A stretch of DNA of 64,000 nt from Daphnia carinata (Eukaryota > Arthropoda > Branchiopoda > Diplostraca > Daphniidae), in contig NC_081340.1 of assembly GCF_022539665.2 (NCBI RefSeq), forward strand, positions 930,001-994,000, read 5' to 3'. Positions 46,223-55,365 of the stretch are shown here, piece after piece. The notes beneath the pieces were generated by a model. It made no database searches. It saw nothing but the letters and a program-made list of their open reading frames with translations, and was not told where the DNA came from. The number at the start of each line of letters is the position of its first letter. The stretch's first letter is position 1. The position numbers were made by a program, and so were the translations under genes.

Positions 46223-47935
46223 TTATCAATAATTTTAATTGCGCCTAATGTAGTGCTTCTAGGAATTTTGGTTTGATGTAATGAATGATTTTCGACCATA
46301 ATTTTATAAGTTCCATCTCCCGATACATTTCCAATAAATTCTTCAATATAAATGCCTGCTGGTAAATCTTTTGCTGGGGTAAATATAAATGCTATATTAG
46401 GGGGACATACGAAAATGAACCTTTCATCTGCGCTGCAATTACTATCGACGTCTGACGAAATAGCGTCGTCTTTTTGACCGTAGCAACTGCCATGTCCGGT
46501 ACCTCAGAGATGGCTGATCCCTGCTCATCCCTCGCTAGGTAAATACTTCTGGCTTCTCCATCAAGCCGAAATCCGTGTTTCTGGATTGCATCCCATCCAA
46601 GGATACAGTCCTCAGAAACACCATTGGTAACGATAAATTCTTGCTTAAAAACTGACTCTCCGTATCGAACGGGTAATGTAACTCTTCCCAGCGTTTGTAA
46701 CTTCTTCTCCCCTACTTCATACAAATCGAAATCAAGCTGACTGCAGATCACTTGACCTCTCGGGGGGTAACTTCTTGAATAATCTCTCATGAATAATATT
46801 TTTAGACGCGTCTGTATCTGTAACGGAATCTGAAAAATCTTTAATGGAATTCTTGGGGTCGATTCATTCGTTATAGTGGGTAATTTTGCGACTTGTCGGG
46901 ATTTAATGTGAGGCTGCCTATCAACTGACCCGAAGCTACAATTGATAATTATTGGTTTCCATGACGCTGAAAGGGACCTGGAATATTAGGTCTATGGGAG
47001 TTTCCAAACTCAGTACAAGTATTAGATTTATGTTCGAATTCACAACAAGCATAATAGATTGGAGGTTGGTATTGTTCCAAGTTTTGACGCTGAAATTGAT
47101 GACAATTGGACTGACTGTGTCCATGATTTCCACAAAAATTGCAAACTACTACGGGCCGATCTGATCTGTAATTAACATCGTTAGCTGGTCTCGTGAAAGA
47201 GGGCGAGAATGGCATAGGTCTATTCGGAAATCTATCAGATTGGTAAGAATTGGTGTTAGTATTGGGGCGATGAGGGGGAGGTCTCCAATTTCTCTCTCGA
47301 CTGATGCTATCCGCTTGAAATGAAACTTGCATCCCATACGGAGCACCCGTCAAAGAAACATACCCCTTTTTTCCATTAGGAGCTGTGTTACAACCTGCGT
47401 AGGCTCGTGCAGAACTTCTTTAATTTCATCCTTCTCCGAATTTTGGATTCTCGCGTGTTTATAGCCCTGACTGATTTTAGCACCTCATTCTTGACTATTT
47501 CTTTATGATCAATTAATATTTGTGTAAGTTCCCTCAGTTCCAAATCTATTGTGTCCTATGACTCGTCAATCGCTCTAACAAATTCACGTTTCTCACGGTC
47601 CGTCTCCAAAGCTTCTAAACGAACGCCATAAACAAGCATTGATGCAACAAATTCGTTGAAGGCACTAAATTCCTTGTACCTTACTTTAGCTTGCTATTGT
47701 GATTCTAATCCCTCAATAAATTTGTGCATAAAAAGGATCGAAAAAGACTTTTCTGTATAGACTTCAGGATATGCTGTTGTTTTAAATTTTTGTGAGTGAC
47801 GAGCATAATCCACGATCTTTTGCTACTGGCGTTACGGAAATTATGGGGTGTTCACAAGGGTACGAGAAATCTTATGTCCGCCATAAATAACATCATACAT
47901 CATTGTGATCGAGTTCGAAAAATCGCTGCCACCAT
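46223..47935 (-). pseudogene. Family A copy 2 gag remnant and protease
   Basis: From about 47830 a broken capsid C-terminus can be read (FSILFMHKFIEGLESQ, VRYKEFSAFNEFVASMLVYG), then NC with an intact CCHC knuckle CNFCGNHGHSQSNC (near 47140), then protease (QLDFDLYEVGEKKLQTLGRV, EDCILGWDAIQKHGF). After a frameshift near 46405 the pre-RT linker continues (PAGIYIEEFIGNVSGDGTY) and is cut at 46223. There are many stops; not functional. The DTG region of the protease falls in a damaged part. Confidence 0.75.
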
Positions 47936-47937
47936 AA

Positions 47938-48692
47938 TGTAAAGCATCTTCCCGTGTGGGAAGAGGGACTTTACGGATTAAGATAAAAAAATGTAAAGTG
48001 AACTCGAGGCGTTTACCCACAATGATGTATGTGTTTATTATAAGCAAAGACATAAGAGTTAAGAAGACAAAGAACAAAGAAGAAGAAGAAACATTCAAGA
48101 AACAAGTTAAAAGAAACAAATATAATTGGGTCTTACCGTGATCACACGTATAGGGAACAAGAAGAAAAACGACACGAAGCGAACGTGATACGCAACTTCC
48201 ACGAGAGCGATACACAAACAATAGTTCAAAATAAATGGAACTAGACAATCGAATCGCCGCGAATAATTCTAAGTCTAAAAAATTTTACTGGACTGACTCT
48301 GCGAATAAATGTTAAGTAAAAGGCCCAACTTCAAGCACAATAACATTAATAAAGTAAGAGAAATGCTTTCGTGCAACTACTCGAATCGGCTACAAGTTCC
48401 AGTCTGATCTTCCTCAGATGCTGGGTTAACCAAGAAACTTTGCATCTTGTAAAGTGGCGTGATTGGGACCAATCACACCACCAATCAAAAGACGCGATCT
48501 TAACCAATCAAAAGACGCGTTCAATATGGCGTGATATTGGTGACGTATCGTCTGCGTGAATCAGCTTGCAGGTGTTCATCTAGTTCAGCCGCGCTGCGTA
48601 TGTTGTGGTGCAATTAACATATTCCCCCATGATGATTAATAAAGATGTGAAGAAGAAGTATATGTTGAAGATGTCTATTTGGCTTCGTTACA
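47938..48692 (-). repeat. Family A copy 2 5' LTR
   Basis: On the minus strand it begins TGTAACGAAGCC (48692) and ends GATGCTTTACA (47938), 755 bp, followed by TTA and the primer site TGGTGGCAGCG (47934-47924), complementary to the 3' end of tRNA-Leu (CGCTGCCACCA). Confidence 0.85.
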
Positions 48693-49053
48693 AATGTGAA
48701 TATAGAGTTATAGAATCAGTTTTATGATCTACATTCAAACAATATCAAATATACGTGTATTCAATGTGAATATAGTATGATACAGTGAGTTTCAATATCT
48801 ACATTAAAAAAGCATCAAATATACGTGTATTCAATGTGAATATAGTGTGATACAGTGAGTTTCAATATCTACATTCAAACAACATCAAATATACGTGTAT
48901 TCAATGTGAATATAGTGTGATACAGTGAGTTTCAATATCTACATTCAAACAGCATCAAATATAAGTGTATTCAATGTGAATATAGTGTGATAGAATCAGT
49001 TTCATGATCTACATTCAAACAGTATCAAATATACGTGTATTCAATGTGAATAT
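48693..49053. repeat. 70-bp satellite block, right end of the satellite domain
   Basis: Five monomers, B and C types. No satellite was seen to the right of 49053. Confidence 0.95.
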
Positions 49054-49859
49054 TGTGAACGAAGTCATCAAAATACAACTTTTAATTTTATTTTATCTTC
49101 ATTATTTGTTTTCATTATATTAAACTTATATACTATGTTTGTTATTCATTATCTTTAAAGTATATATTATAAATATAGTAATTCAAGTGTCAAAGACATT
49201 TCCTTGAATTCTATTTTTATATTATACTTTACATCCTGCTTGTTGCTGATTAGATGAGCTTGATGCGTAGAACATCCCGCCATACATTTCCGTGAATATG
49301 AAATGTTGCTGCGTGAGATATTCAGTAACTTATATCCGGAGCTCATCTGTCGGAAATGCTATGTTTCCCTCAAACATGTAAAATCTATAAAAGGATGCCC
49401 TTTTGTCCCCAAAAGTTCTTCAGTTCTCTTCAATTTTCTTCAGTTCTCTCACATTCTCTCTAGTTCCAGTTCTAGTTCTCATTTTTAGTACTACAAGTGC
49501 TGTTTAATTCCCCAAATCTAGTGAGTTCAATTTGTATCTTATTCAATAATTATCGTGAGTGCTTCTCATCGCTTCTTGTGCGACTGACAGCTCTATTATC
49601 TTTATTTTTCCCGTACAACATTTATCATCTCTATTCTATCTTCGCCACGGCGGTGACGGTAGGACTTAATTCGCATAACTCCATTTTGTATTTTCGTTTC
49701 CCATTTATGCCCTATAACTGTGTATTCTCTTATTATCCTTTTGGCCTATTAGAATAAAATATATTCGACATTGTAGTAACGCCTCCCGAGTTCATTTTTT
49801 TATTACAATTGGTCTTAAATAACGTAAAGTCATTCTTTCCAAAAGAAGAATGCTTTACA
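49054..49859 (+). repeat. Family A 5' LTR (copy 3)
   Basis: TGTGAACGAAGTC to GAATGCTTTACA, 806 bp. TATA box TATAAAA at 49386-49392, followed by repeated AGTTCT/CTTCAGTTCTC pyrimidine-rich motifs near the expected start site (49417-49470). Confidence 0.8.
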
Positions 49860-49862
49860 TAA

Positions 49863-49873
49863 TGGTGGCAGCG
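49863..49873 (+). promoter_or_regulatory. Family A primer-binding site (tRNA-Leu type)
   Basis: TGGTGGCAGCG, 3 nt after the LTR, matches the complement of a tRNA-Leu 3' end. The following bases (ATCTATCG) do not continue the match. Confidence 0.7.
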
Positions 49874-49893
49874 ATCTATCGAACTCACTCACA

Positions 49894-52031
49894 ATGACGG
49901 ATAGTATTTTTAGTAGTAGGCCTAAACTTTCTCGTTCTTCTGTATCCGCTACTACAAATCCTGTTAAACCAGTTATACAAATTGACGAAGCCGTAGCTAA
50001 ATCTCTTAATTTTGAAAAATCCTCCACTTCAAATCTAGCTGTCCTGATACATTTACGGGAAATAAGACTTCGAGAAGGGCAACAGAAGCTATTAGGAAAT
50101 CTTCCTCTCCTGTTTTGAAGCCTACAGCAATTTGAAATAATCCCCAGTTAAGAAAGTTAAGATCGAACTCTGCCTATGAGTTGGTGACAGGAGTAGACCT
50201 TTCAAACGTTCGTAAACCTCGAGCTAAAAGTAACGCTAACACCTCGACTGTAAGAAACTCTCCTTCCTTCCTAGCCAAATTAGTGTCCCATCTTTCACCC
50301 AAGAAAACCGTTTCCACAAACACTTCCCCAACAAACAAAAAAGAAGACAACCAATGGAAGACCAGCTCAACGTCAGCCTCCAGCATCTGTTTCAAGAGGT
50401 CAAGAAGAAACAGGACAGCATCTTCCATTTACCGAAATGCCAGCTACCGTTCTTACTGCTAGCCATCAAGAGCCTCAAGGAGAGGGAGAAGGACTTCCAA
50501 TCGAGCGACCCGAAAATCTGGGATCACCTTGTCGCGTTGATGCGCGACATTCAGAGGAATTACGACGCCGAAAAGCTAACACTAACGGATTGGAAACAAC
50601 CGAAGACGTTTCTGAAGTATCTGACATCTCTTCTGGAAGTGAAAGCCAGTGGACCGACCACGAACAAGACGAAGAAGCAGACGGAGGAAATTTTGACGAA
50701 GCACAAGAAAATATTCACGCGACACGCGATACAGGTTCTGACTTGTCTACACGGACAAATTTACAACATAATAGACCTGCAAGAGATCACACCAACAACA
50801 AAGCGGGAACTATTCGGGTTTGTTCCGAGACGGGACATCACCGACAGAGACGAGGACAGGAGATACGTGGAAATAATCACGATAGTGAGCAACACATCAA
50901 TTCATCTGGAAGAGATCTTGCTGGAGTCCCAACGAATGTTCCTGAAAGAAGTAGCCAACCTAGCATCGTACCTAAAGAACCTACAACTCATCAGCAACTT
51001 GGAGGTGCTACAGCCGGAAATTTTGTTCCTGTTGGACAAACTGAACAATTTTCCGGAAGCCAACAACCCATTTTTCGCACAGTAGGCGAGCGACATCAAG
51101 CCAATAATCACGCAAACGGAAATAAAGTTGAGATAATCGCTGACGTGCATACAAACGAGACCAACGCAACAGCAAAGCACGCCAATCCAACAAACATCGC
51201 CGCTGTCGGGAAGCATTCCGAAGAGGAAACGGTCACGCAGAAGAAACTATCGTTCCAATCAGTCACAAACTCTACACTGTCCTCGAATCCGCTCACTCAG
51301 CCAATCGGATATAACGCAAGAGAATCTAAGGCAATTACGAACGACACTTCAGAACACCCCCGAAATCCACAGCGAAGAACTTTAAATTTTCCAATATTTA
51401 ATTCAAACATGGCAGAATCTTGTTCTCCATCAAGACCGGCCACGGTCGATGATTTGAACGAGTTCCAAAATAATCAACATACCTTTTCCCGTTTACAGCT
51501 ACTTCCTTCTTTTCTGGAAATCCCCTTGTGTGTTTTGACTCCTGGTTAGAATCTTTTGAAAGTATAGTAGATGGGTCAGGTTGGTCTGAAAAGAAAACTA
51601 TTCAGATGTTAAGGGCAAAATTGGTTGATAAAGCTTTCTCGATCATACAGGCAACTTTGAAGGTTCTTCCTCACAACTATGCTCTGATTAAAGAATCTCT
51701 TCTTGATCATTTTCATGATGATGAAAATGCAGATTTTTATCAGAAGAAGTTTAATAAAGCTAAGCGTAAGCCAGGGGAAAACATTGTAGAATATGCTCAC
51801 CGTCTGCAGGAAATTTTCAAACGCGCATATCCTGTAGGCTATTCAGAAGCCTCTTTCGCTATAATTCTTATGCAGAAATTTATCGAGGGGCTGGATTCCA
51901 AATTACAATCGAAAGTTAAATATAAAGAATTCAAGAATTTTAATGATCTTATTTCGGCAACCCGAATGTATGCATTGCGTTTAGAAGCCATGGAAACGGA
52001 TAGGGAATACACGATTTTATTAGGGCAGTGA
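49894..52031 (+). pseudogene. gag: Family A gag (copy 3), N-terminal region and capsid
   Basis: ATG at 49894 (MTDSIFSSRPKLSRSSVSAT). After a frameshift near 50040 the next part reads TFTGNKTSRR and LRSNSAYELVTGVDLSNV. The main low-complexity frame (50284-51549) holds ENLGSPCRVDARHSEELRRR, GSESQWTDHEQDEEADGG and TEQFSGSQQPIFR. A 1-nt deletion near 51515, compared with copy 1, throws it out of frame with the capsid, which continues FSGNPLVCFDSWLESFES and FMQKF-type helices to 52031. Further lesions: TGA at 50133, a deletion of about 36 nt with frame change near 50310, and a frameshift near 52010. The whole N-terminal half is doubly coding with the next feature. Confidence 0.8.
50354..51085 (+). 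CDS. Overlapping ORF in gag region (copy 3), 243 aa
   Basis: Lies in the +1 frame relative to gag. Begins MEDQLNVSLQHLFQEVKKKQ with context CCAATGG and ends at TAG 51083-51085; copy 1 has CAG at that point and continues ~80 more codons. Predicted largely helical: LPFLLLAIKSLKEREKDF, KTFLKYLTSLLEVKASG, QVLTCLHGQIYNIIDLQ, ELFGFVPRRDITDRDED, PEILFLLDKLNNFPEANN. Differences from copy 1 are mostly conservative (K/R, I/V, D/E). No signal peptide or membrane segment and no recognised family. It could be an accessory protein overprinted on gag. Alternatively the open frame might persist by chance because gag composition limits stops, but conservation argues against that. Confidence 0.65.
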   Translation: MEDQLNVSLQHLFQEVKKKQDSIFHLPKCQLPFLLLAIKSLKEREKDFQSSDPKIWDHLVALMRDIQRNYDAEKLTLTDWKQPKTFLKYLTSLLEVKASGPTTNKTKKQTEEILTKHKKIFTRHAIQVLTCLHGQIYNIIDLQEITPTTKRELFGFVPRRDITDRDEDRRYVEIITIVSNTSIHLEEILLESQRMFLKEVANLASYLKNLQLISNLEVLQPEILFLLDKLNNFPEANNPFFAQ

Positions 52032-52546
52032 CTGCGCCGTCTAACACCAAAGACGCAGAATTAAAAGAACTCAATGAAATGATATTGTACCAAAAAGAAT
52101 TCGTCAATAATGCCGTAGCAAATATCAGACAGGGAAGTAAACAGGTCGATGACCCAAAAACTGAGAAGGACGAAATTAAGAGCGCTCTTCTCGAGCTAAC
52201 GCAGGCGGTAAGGCAATTGCAATTTGATAAAAAAGATAATGTGTCTTACACGCCGAACGCTTCCTATAAGAAACAAGTTTCATTCCAAGCTAGTAACACT
52301 AACCAGGATAAAAATTGGAGACCTGCTCCGCAGAATAATAATTACAATGGCGCACGTCCATCAAATAATTTTCAGAATAGGCCTACAGCTCCTAGACCCT
52401 CTTTTTCGAACCCAGCTGGCGATTCTAACTATAAGCCTACACCGCCACAGCTGACTTGCAATTTTTTTGGACATCGGGGTCATTCTCAGGTTGATTGTCG
52501 CAAATACCAACGGCAAAGTTTAAATCCCGACAAGTCGCAGAATTAA
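52028..52546 (+). CDS. Family A gag nucleocapsid segment (copy 3)
   Basis: The gag frame after the frameshift near 52010: a charged helical linker (AELKELNEMILYQKEFVNNA), then Asn/Pro-rich sequence (NWRPAPQNNNYNGARPSNN), then a zinc knuckle CNFFGHRGHSQVDC in which the second Cys is Phe. Copy 2 has CNFCGNHGHSQSNC, so this residue was lost here. Stop TAA at 52544-52546. A slippery T TTA AAT lies inside its end. Confidence 0.8.
   Translation: MTAPSNTKDAELKELNEMILYQKEFVNNAVANIRQGSKQVDDPKTEKDEIKSALLELTQAVRQLQFDKKDNVSYTPNASYKKQVSFQASNTNQDKNWRPAPQNNNYNGARPSNNFQNRPTAPRPSFSNPAGDSNYKPTPPQLTCNFFGHRGHSQVDCRKYQRQSLNPDKSQN
52519..52525 (+). promoter_or_regulatory. -1 frameshift heptamer, gag/protease of family A
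   Basis: T TTA AAT, with TTA and AAT as gag-frame codons. A -1 slip gives TTT AAA TCC CGA and enters the protease frame (FKSRQVAELTTITNES). It is 19 nt before the gag stop. The corresponding site in copy 2 has decayed to CATTAAAT. Confidence 0.65.
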
Positions 52547-52914
52547 CAACTATAACGAATGAATCGACACCGATAATTCCATTGAAAATTTTTCAGATCC
52601 CATTTCAAGCATTATTCGATACAGGCGCGTCTAAGAGTATTATTCACGAGAGATTACTTAGGAAATTACCCCAAAGAGGTCAAGCGATCGGCAGTCAACT
52701 TGATTTTAATTTATACGATGTAGGGGAGAAAAAATTACATACGCTGGGAAGAGTTAATTTACCCGTACGATACGGAGAGTCAATTTTGAGACAAGAGTTT
52801 ATTGTTACAAATGGTGTTTCTGAGGATTGTATCCTTGGATGGGACGCAATCCAGAAACACGGATTTCGGCTTGATGGAGAAGCCAAGATCATTTATTTAG
52901 CAAAAGATACATAG
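52519..52914 (+). CDS. Family A aspartic protease (copy 3)
   Basis: Retropepsin-like: FQALFDTGASKSIIHERLL carries the catalytic DTG, followed by GSQLDFNLYDVGEKKLHTLG, VRYGESILRQEFIVTNG and CILGWDAIQKHGF (the ILGxD motif). The frame is intact to TAG 52912-52914, but the natural protein would continue into RT, which is missing. It processes the gag-pol polyprotein. It is in the -1 frame to gag. Confidence 0.9.
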   Translation, partial: FKSRQVAELTTITNESTPIIPLKIFQIPFQALFDTGASKSIIHERLLRKLPQRGQAIGSQLDFNLYDVGEKKLHTLGRVNLPVRYGESILRQEFIVTNGVSEDCILGWDAIQKHGFRLDGEAKIIYLAKDT

Positions 52915-54389
52915 AAAAGAGATCAATCACAAACGGCCCTTCAACATCAACCCAAAAGTGCGCTATTAGTTTAGAGGAGGATACCGACTCGTCTCCCGAC
53001 GAAACGATTGAAGACACCTTACCAGATTTGGATGAAGGTGTGTATTTATGTCGGTGTGTGTTAAGTCTGATTTATGTCAATGTTCATGTGATTTATGTTT
53101 CAGATCTAGAATCGGAGAATGAAGTTACCACTTTACGAGAGAGTCCTGTCCAAAGTCAAGGCAAGTCAGCAGCCGGAAAAAAAACCAACGAGATCAACAT
53201 TGCAAAGGCAAACGCTGCCAAGTCCAACCTTTTAAAGACAAACACTGCCAAGGTAAACGCTACCAAGACAAACACTGTCAACACGGTTGCTGAAAAGCCT
53301 GTCACTGCTAAAGCCAGTGCAAACAAATCCCGTCATTTGAACAATCTCGCGAAAACGGTTTTCTCCAAGATCTTCAACACGCAGAAGGATGGTGTCGAAA
53401 CCATCAGTCGTTTCAAGCAGCCACTTGGTATTAAGCCCCTCTCTCCCCTTCGTGACATGAACCACCAGCTTCCGGCTCCAATGTCGTCTTTAGTTTCCAG
53501 TCATCAGCATGTCGCAGCTTCTCCTGGCTCCAAGAGGCGTTTTTTTGTCGATAGCAATACTTCATCTTCCCTCAAGAAACCCGCGATTGCTCAAGAATCC
53601 TCCTTCGACAAGAATGTTTCTCGGCTGACGTTGAAGAAATCTTGCGAGATCCTCCAATGTGTTAATCGAGTGGAACAGAAAATTGATCGACTGCTGGCCT
53701 TCCAGGACAACCAACACATTGAAGACCTCTTCGACGAAGTTATGAAGTTGCCTGTTGACGACTGTGACAGCTGGCATATGCTGAAGGATCTTTTGATTGA
53801 CAAACGCAATTGCATCAAACTGGTAGGTTTCAATGGTTTTTTTAGTCCAGTTCCCTTCCCTGTGTTTGTGAAAATTATGTTTATCCAATTTTTTATTTAA
53901 AGATTAGCTGCTAATTTCCTTTTGTTCCTCTGTGTTTAGGTTTCAAAATATTCGACATTGGGTGGCAGTGACCTTGGTGACTTCGTCCGCCGTATATGGG
54001 CAGCCCTTGTGACGGACAAATTTGGCTGCGAGTTGTCGTGGATAGGAAGAGATAAGAAGAAAATAGCCGTAAAAGGATCAAATTGCTTCTCTCTCGTTGT
54101 TAGTAGGTGACTGCCATTTAGTCCCATTACTTTTCAATTAATTAATTTAAACTACAAATTCCCTTCCTTGCTCTAATTTGCAGGAACGGTAAAGGCAAAC
54201 ATAAAGTACGGAGATGTCAACGATCCTGACATTGAAAAGGCTTCCCAAGATTGGATTTTCAAGTCAAAACGTCGAGTCCAGCGCACTGAAGACACTTCAA
54301 ACGTCGTTCAGTCGTGTGTTTTAAGTCTGTCGGATTCTCCGGTTGCCGGAACCAGTGGATGCAACAGATCCGCAGTATCCAACATTTAA
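52901..54389 (+). CDS. DUF4806-type protein, 4 exons, 5' end missing
   Basis: Exons 52901-53037, 53104-53822, 53940-54102 and 54184-54389 have GT-AG borders and join in phase without a stop (about 408 codons, TAA at 54387). Exon 2 encodes a Lys/Ala/Asn/Thr repeat tract (about 53190-53300) and a helix (CEILQCVNRVEQKIDRLLAF). The C-terminal part (DEVMKLPVDDCDSWHMLKDL, STLGGSDLGDFVRRIWAAL, GCELSWIGRDKKKIAVKG, DPDIEKASQDWI) resembles DUF4806 in layout, a domain of unknown function common in arthropods. The first exon(s) are absent: 52901-52909 overlaps family A protease sequence, whose ATTTATTTAG could act as acceptor. Donor of exon 3 is chosen (TTA|GTAGGT) because it alone keeps phase. Confidence 0.7.
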
Positions 54390-54647
54390 AACTCGGCTAG
54401 TTCGTCCGTCTCCAATAAAGGCAAAGGGAAGAAGTAAACTAAGAAGAAACAAATTAAGAAGAAACAAAATAAGAAGACTAAGAAGATCTCACTTTTCAAT
54501 ATTTCATTTTTCCTAAAAGAAATTTTCTCAAATTGTATCATTTTCATTTATTTTAATAATTGTTTTTATTTGTATCCGGTTCCAGAAGCAAAAATACAAG
54601 AACTGTGGAAGTAAATCAAGTTGTAAACCGTTTTTCTCTTGATCCGC
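54390..54647. other. 3' flank of DUF4806 gene
   Basis: A-rich repeated AAGAAGAAAC units, then T-rich sequence. Probably the gene's 3' UTR. No other feature. Confidence 0.5.
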
Positions 54648-54905
54648 AGCTGGCACAGTTCATTGCTGGGAAGTGATCATTAAACTACCTCTTTTTGCTT
54701 GATCACTACCCGAGTTAAACCAGGTTGGCACCACTTCACAGTTTATTACACACACTGGGTCATTACCTAATAATTTCAATTGGTCGTGATCAGGCGTGTG
54801 CAATAGACAGTAAATCGGACATAATCTGGTTTTTACTTCGGGTTGTTACCAAGCCAAAAGAGGTCGTTTCATGGTCACTTCCCAGCAGTGACCTGTGCCA
54901 GCTGG
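54648..54905. repeat. Foldback (inverted repeat) element, ~258 bp
   Basis: CAGCTGGCACAGTTCATTGC (54648) and its inverted counterpart (GCAGTGACCTGTGCCAGCTG, ending 54905) form imperfect arms of about 57-90 bp with GGGAAGTGATCAT and AAGAGGTCGTTTCATGGTC inside. There is no coding sequence. It resembles a small non-autonomous terminal-inverted-repeat element. No clear TSD. Confidence 0.75.
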
Positions 54906-55365
54906 GATGTCCCAGGTAAATCTGCGAGAGGATGTTAAGCCGGCGGGAATACAAAAACCTTTCCGTACATATTTCACCATAGTTTCATTGCGGTGCAAAT
55001 TGCTCTGGCGTGGCTAGTGTCTTCTTCGTTTGATGGCTGCGATGAAATAAGAAAAGTAAAGGCTTGGCTAGATCCAAAATTTTTAATTGAAGCATTCGGC
55101 AAGCTTTTCTGTTGTGTCGGTGTTTTCCTTGGAAACCTGCGATCGTCTGACCGCTTCCAAATTTAGATAGAGAGATTTCTCCAAAACCGGATTCGCTTAC
55201 AAATCTGGTCTTCTTCTCAGCTATGGTCTAAAGCTTTTCCTGCAACCTTTACATCTTGAGATATGTTGAGCTCGAAACGGCATGAGGACAGCGCTACCCT
55301 CCGCCACAAGTACCTAGAGGTTTCGACAGACGTACCCCAAAAAAACGAAAAACACACACCGGTAG
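54906..55365. other. Spacer, no feature seen
   Basis: Mixed-composition sequence without a convincing open frame, splice structure or repeat. Confidence 0.5.

Larger units (their letters stand above)
46116..48692 (-). mobile_element. Family A retrotransposon copy 2, internally deleted
   Basis: Minus-strand element with a full 5' LTR (48692-47938), tRNA-Leu-type primer site, the 3' part of gag, protease, and only the last 107 bp of the 3' LTR (46222-46116). RT, RNase H and integrase are missing, as is the gag N-terminus with its overlapping frame. TSD AATG at 46112-46115 and 48693-48696; removing the element restores satellite register (TTCAATG|TGAATA). Confidence 0.9.
49054..52909 (+). mobile_element. 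Family A retrotransposon copy 3 (LTR, gag, protease)
   Basis: Plus strand: LTR 49054-49859, primer site 49863, gag with overlapping frame, NC and protease. Homology to copy 2 stops near 52909, where a DUF4806-type gene takes over. RT, integrase and 3' LTR are absent. A TSD cannot be tested because the right end is missing. Gypsy-like assignment rests on the gag capsid (SWLESFESIVDGSGWSEK), CCHC knuckle and protease type. Confidence 0.8.

Noticed and set aside
49303-49757. Plus-strand frames of 61-86 codons in the LTR
   Set aside because: They lie in the promoter and leader part of the family A copy 3 LTR, are rich in Ser/Phe from pyrimidine tracts, and have no partner in the other LTR copies.
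53232-53888. Minus-strand frames of 77-108 codons
   Set aside because: Antisense to the DUF4806 exon 2, whose phases and domain layout are convincing.
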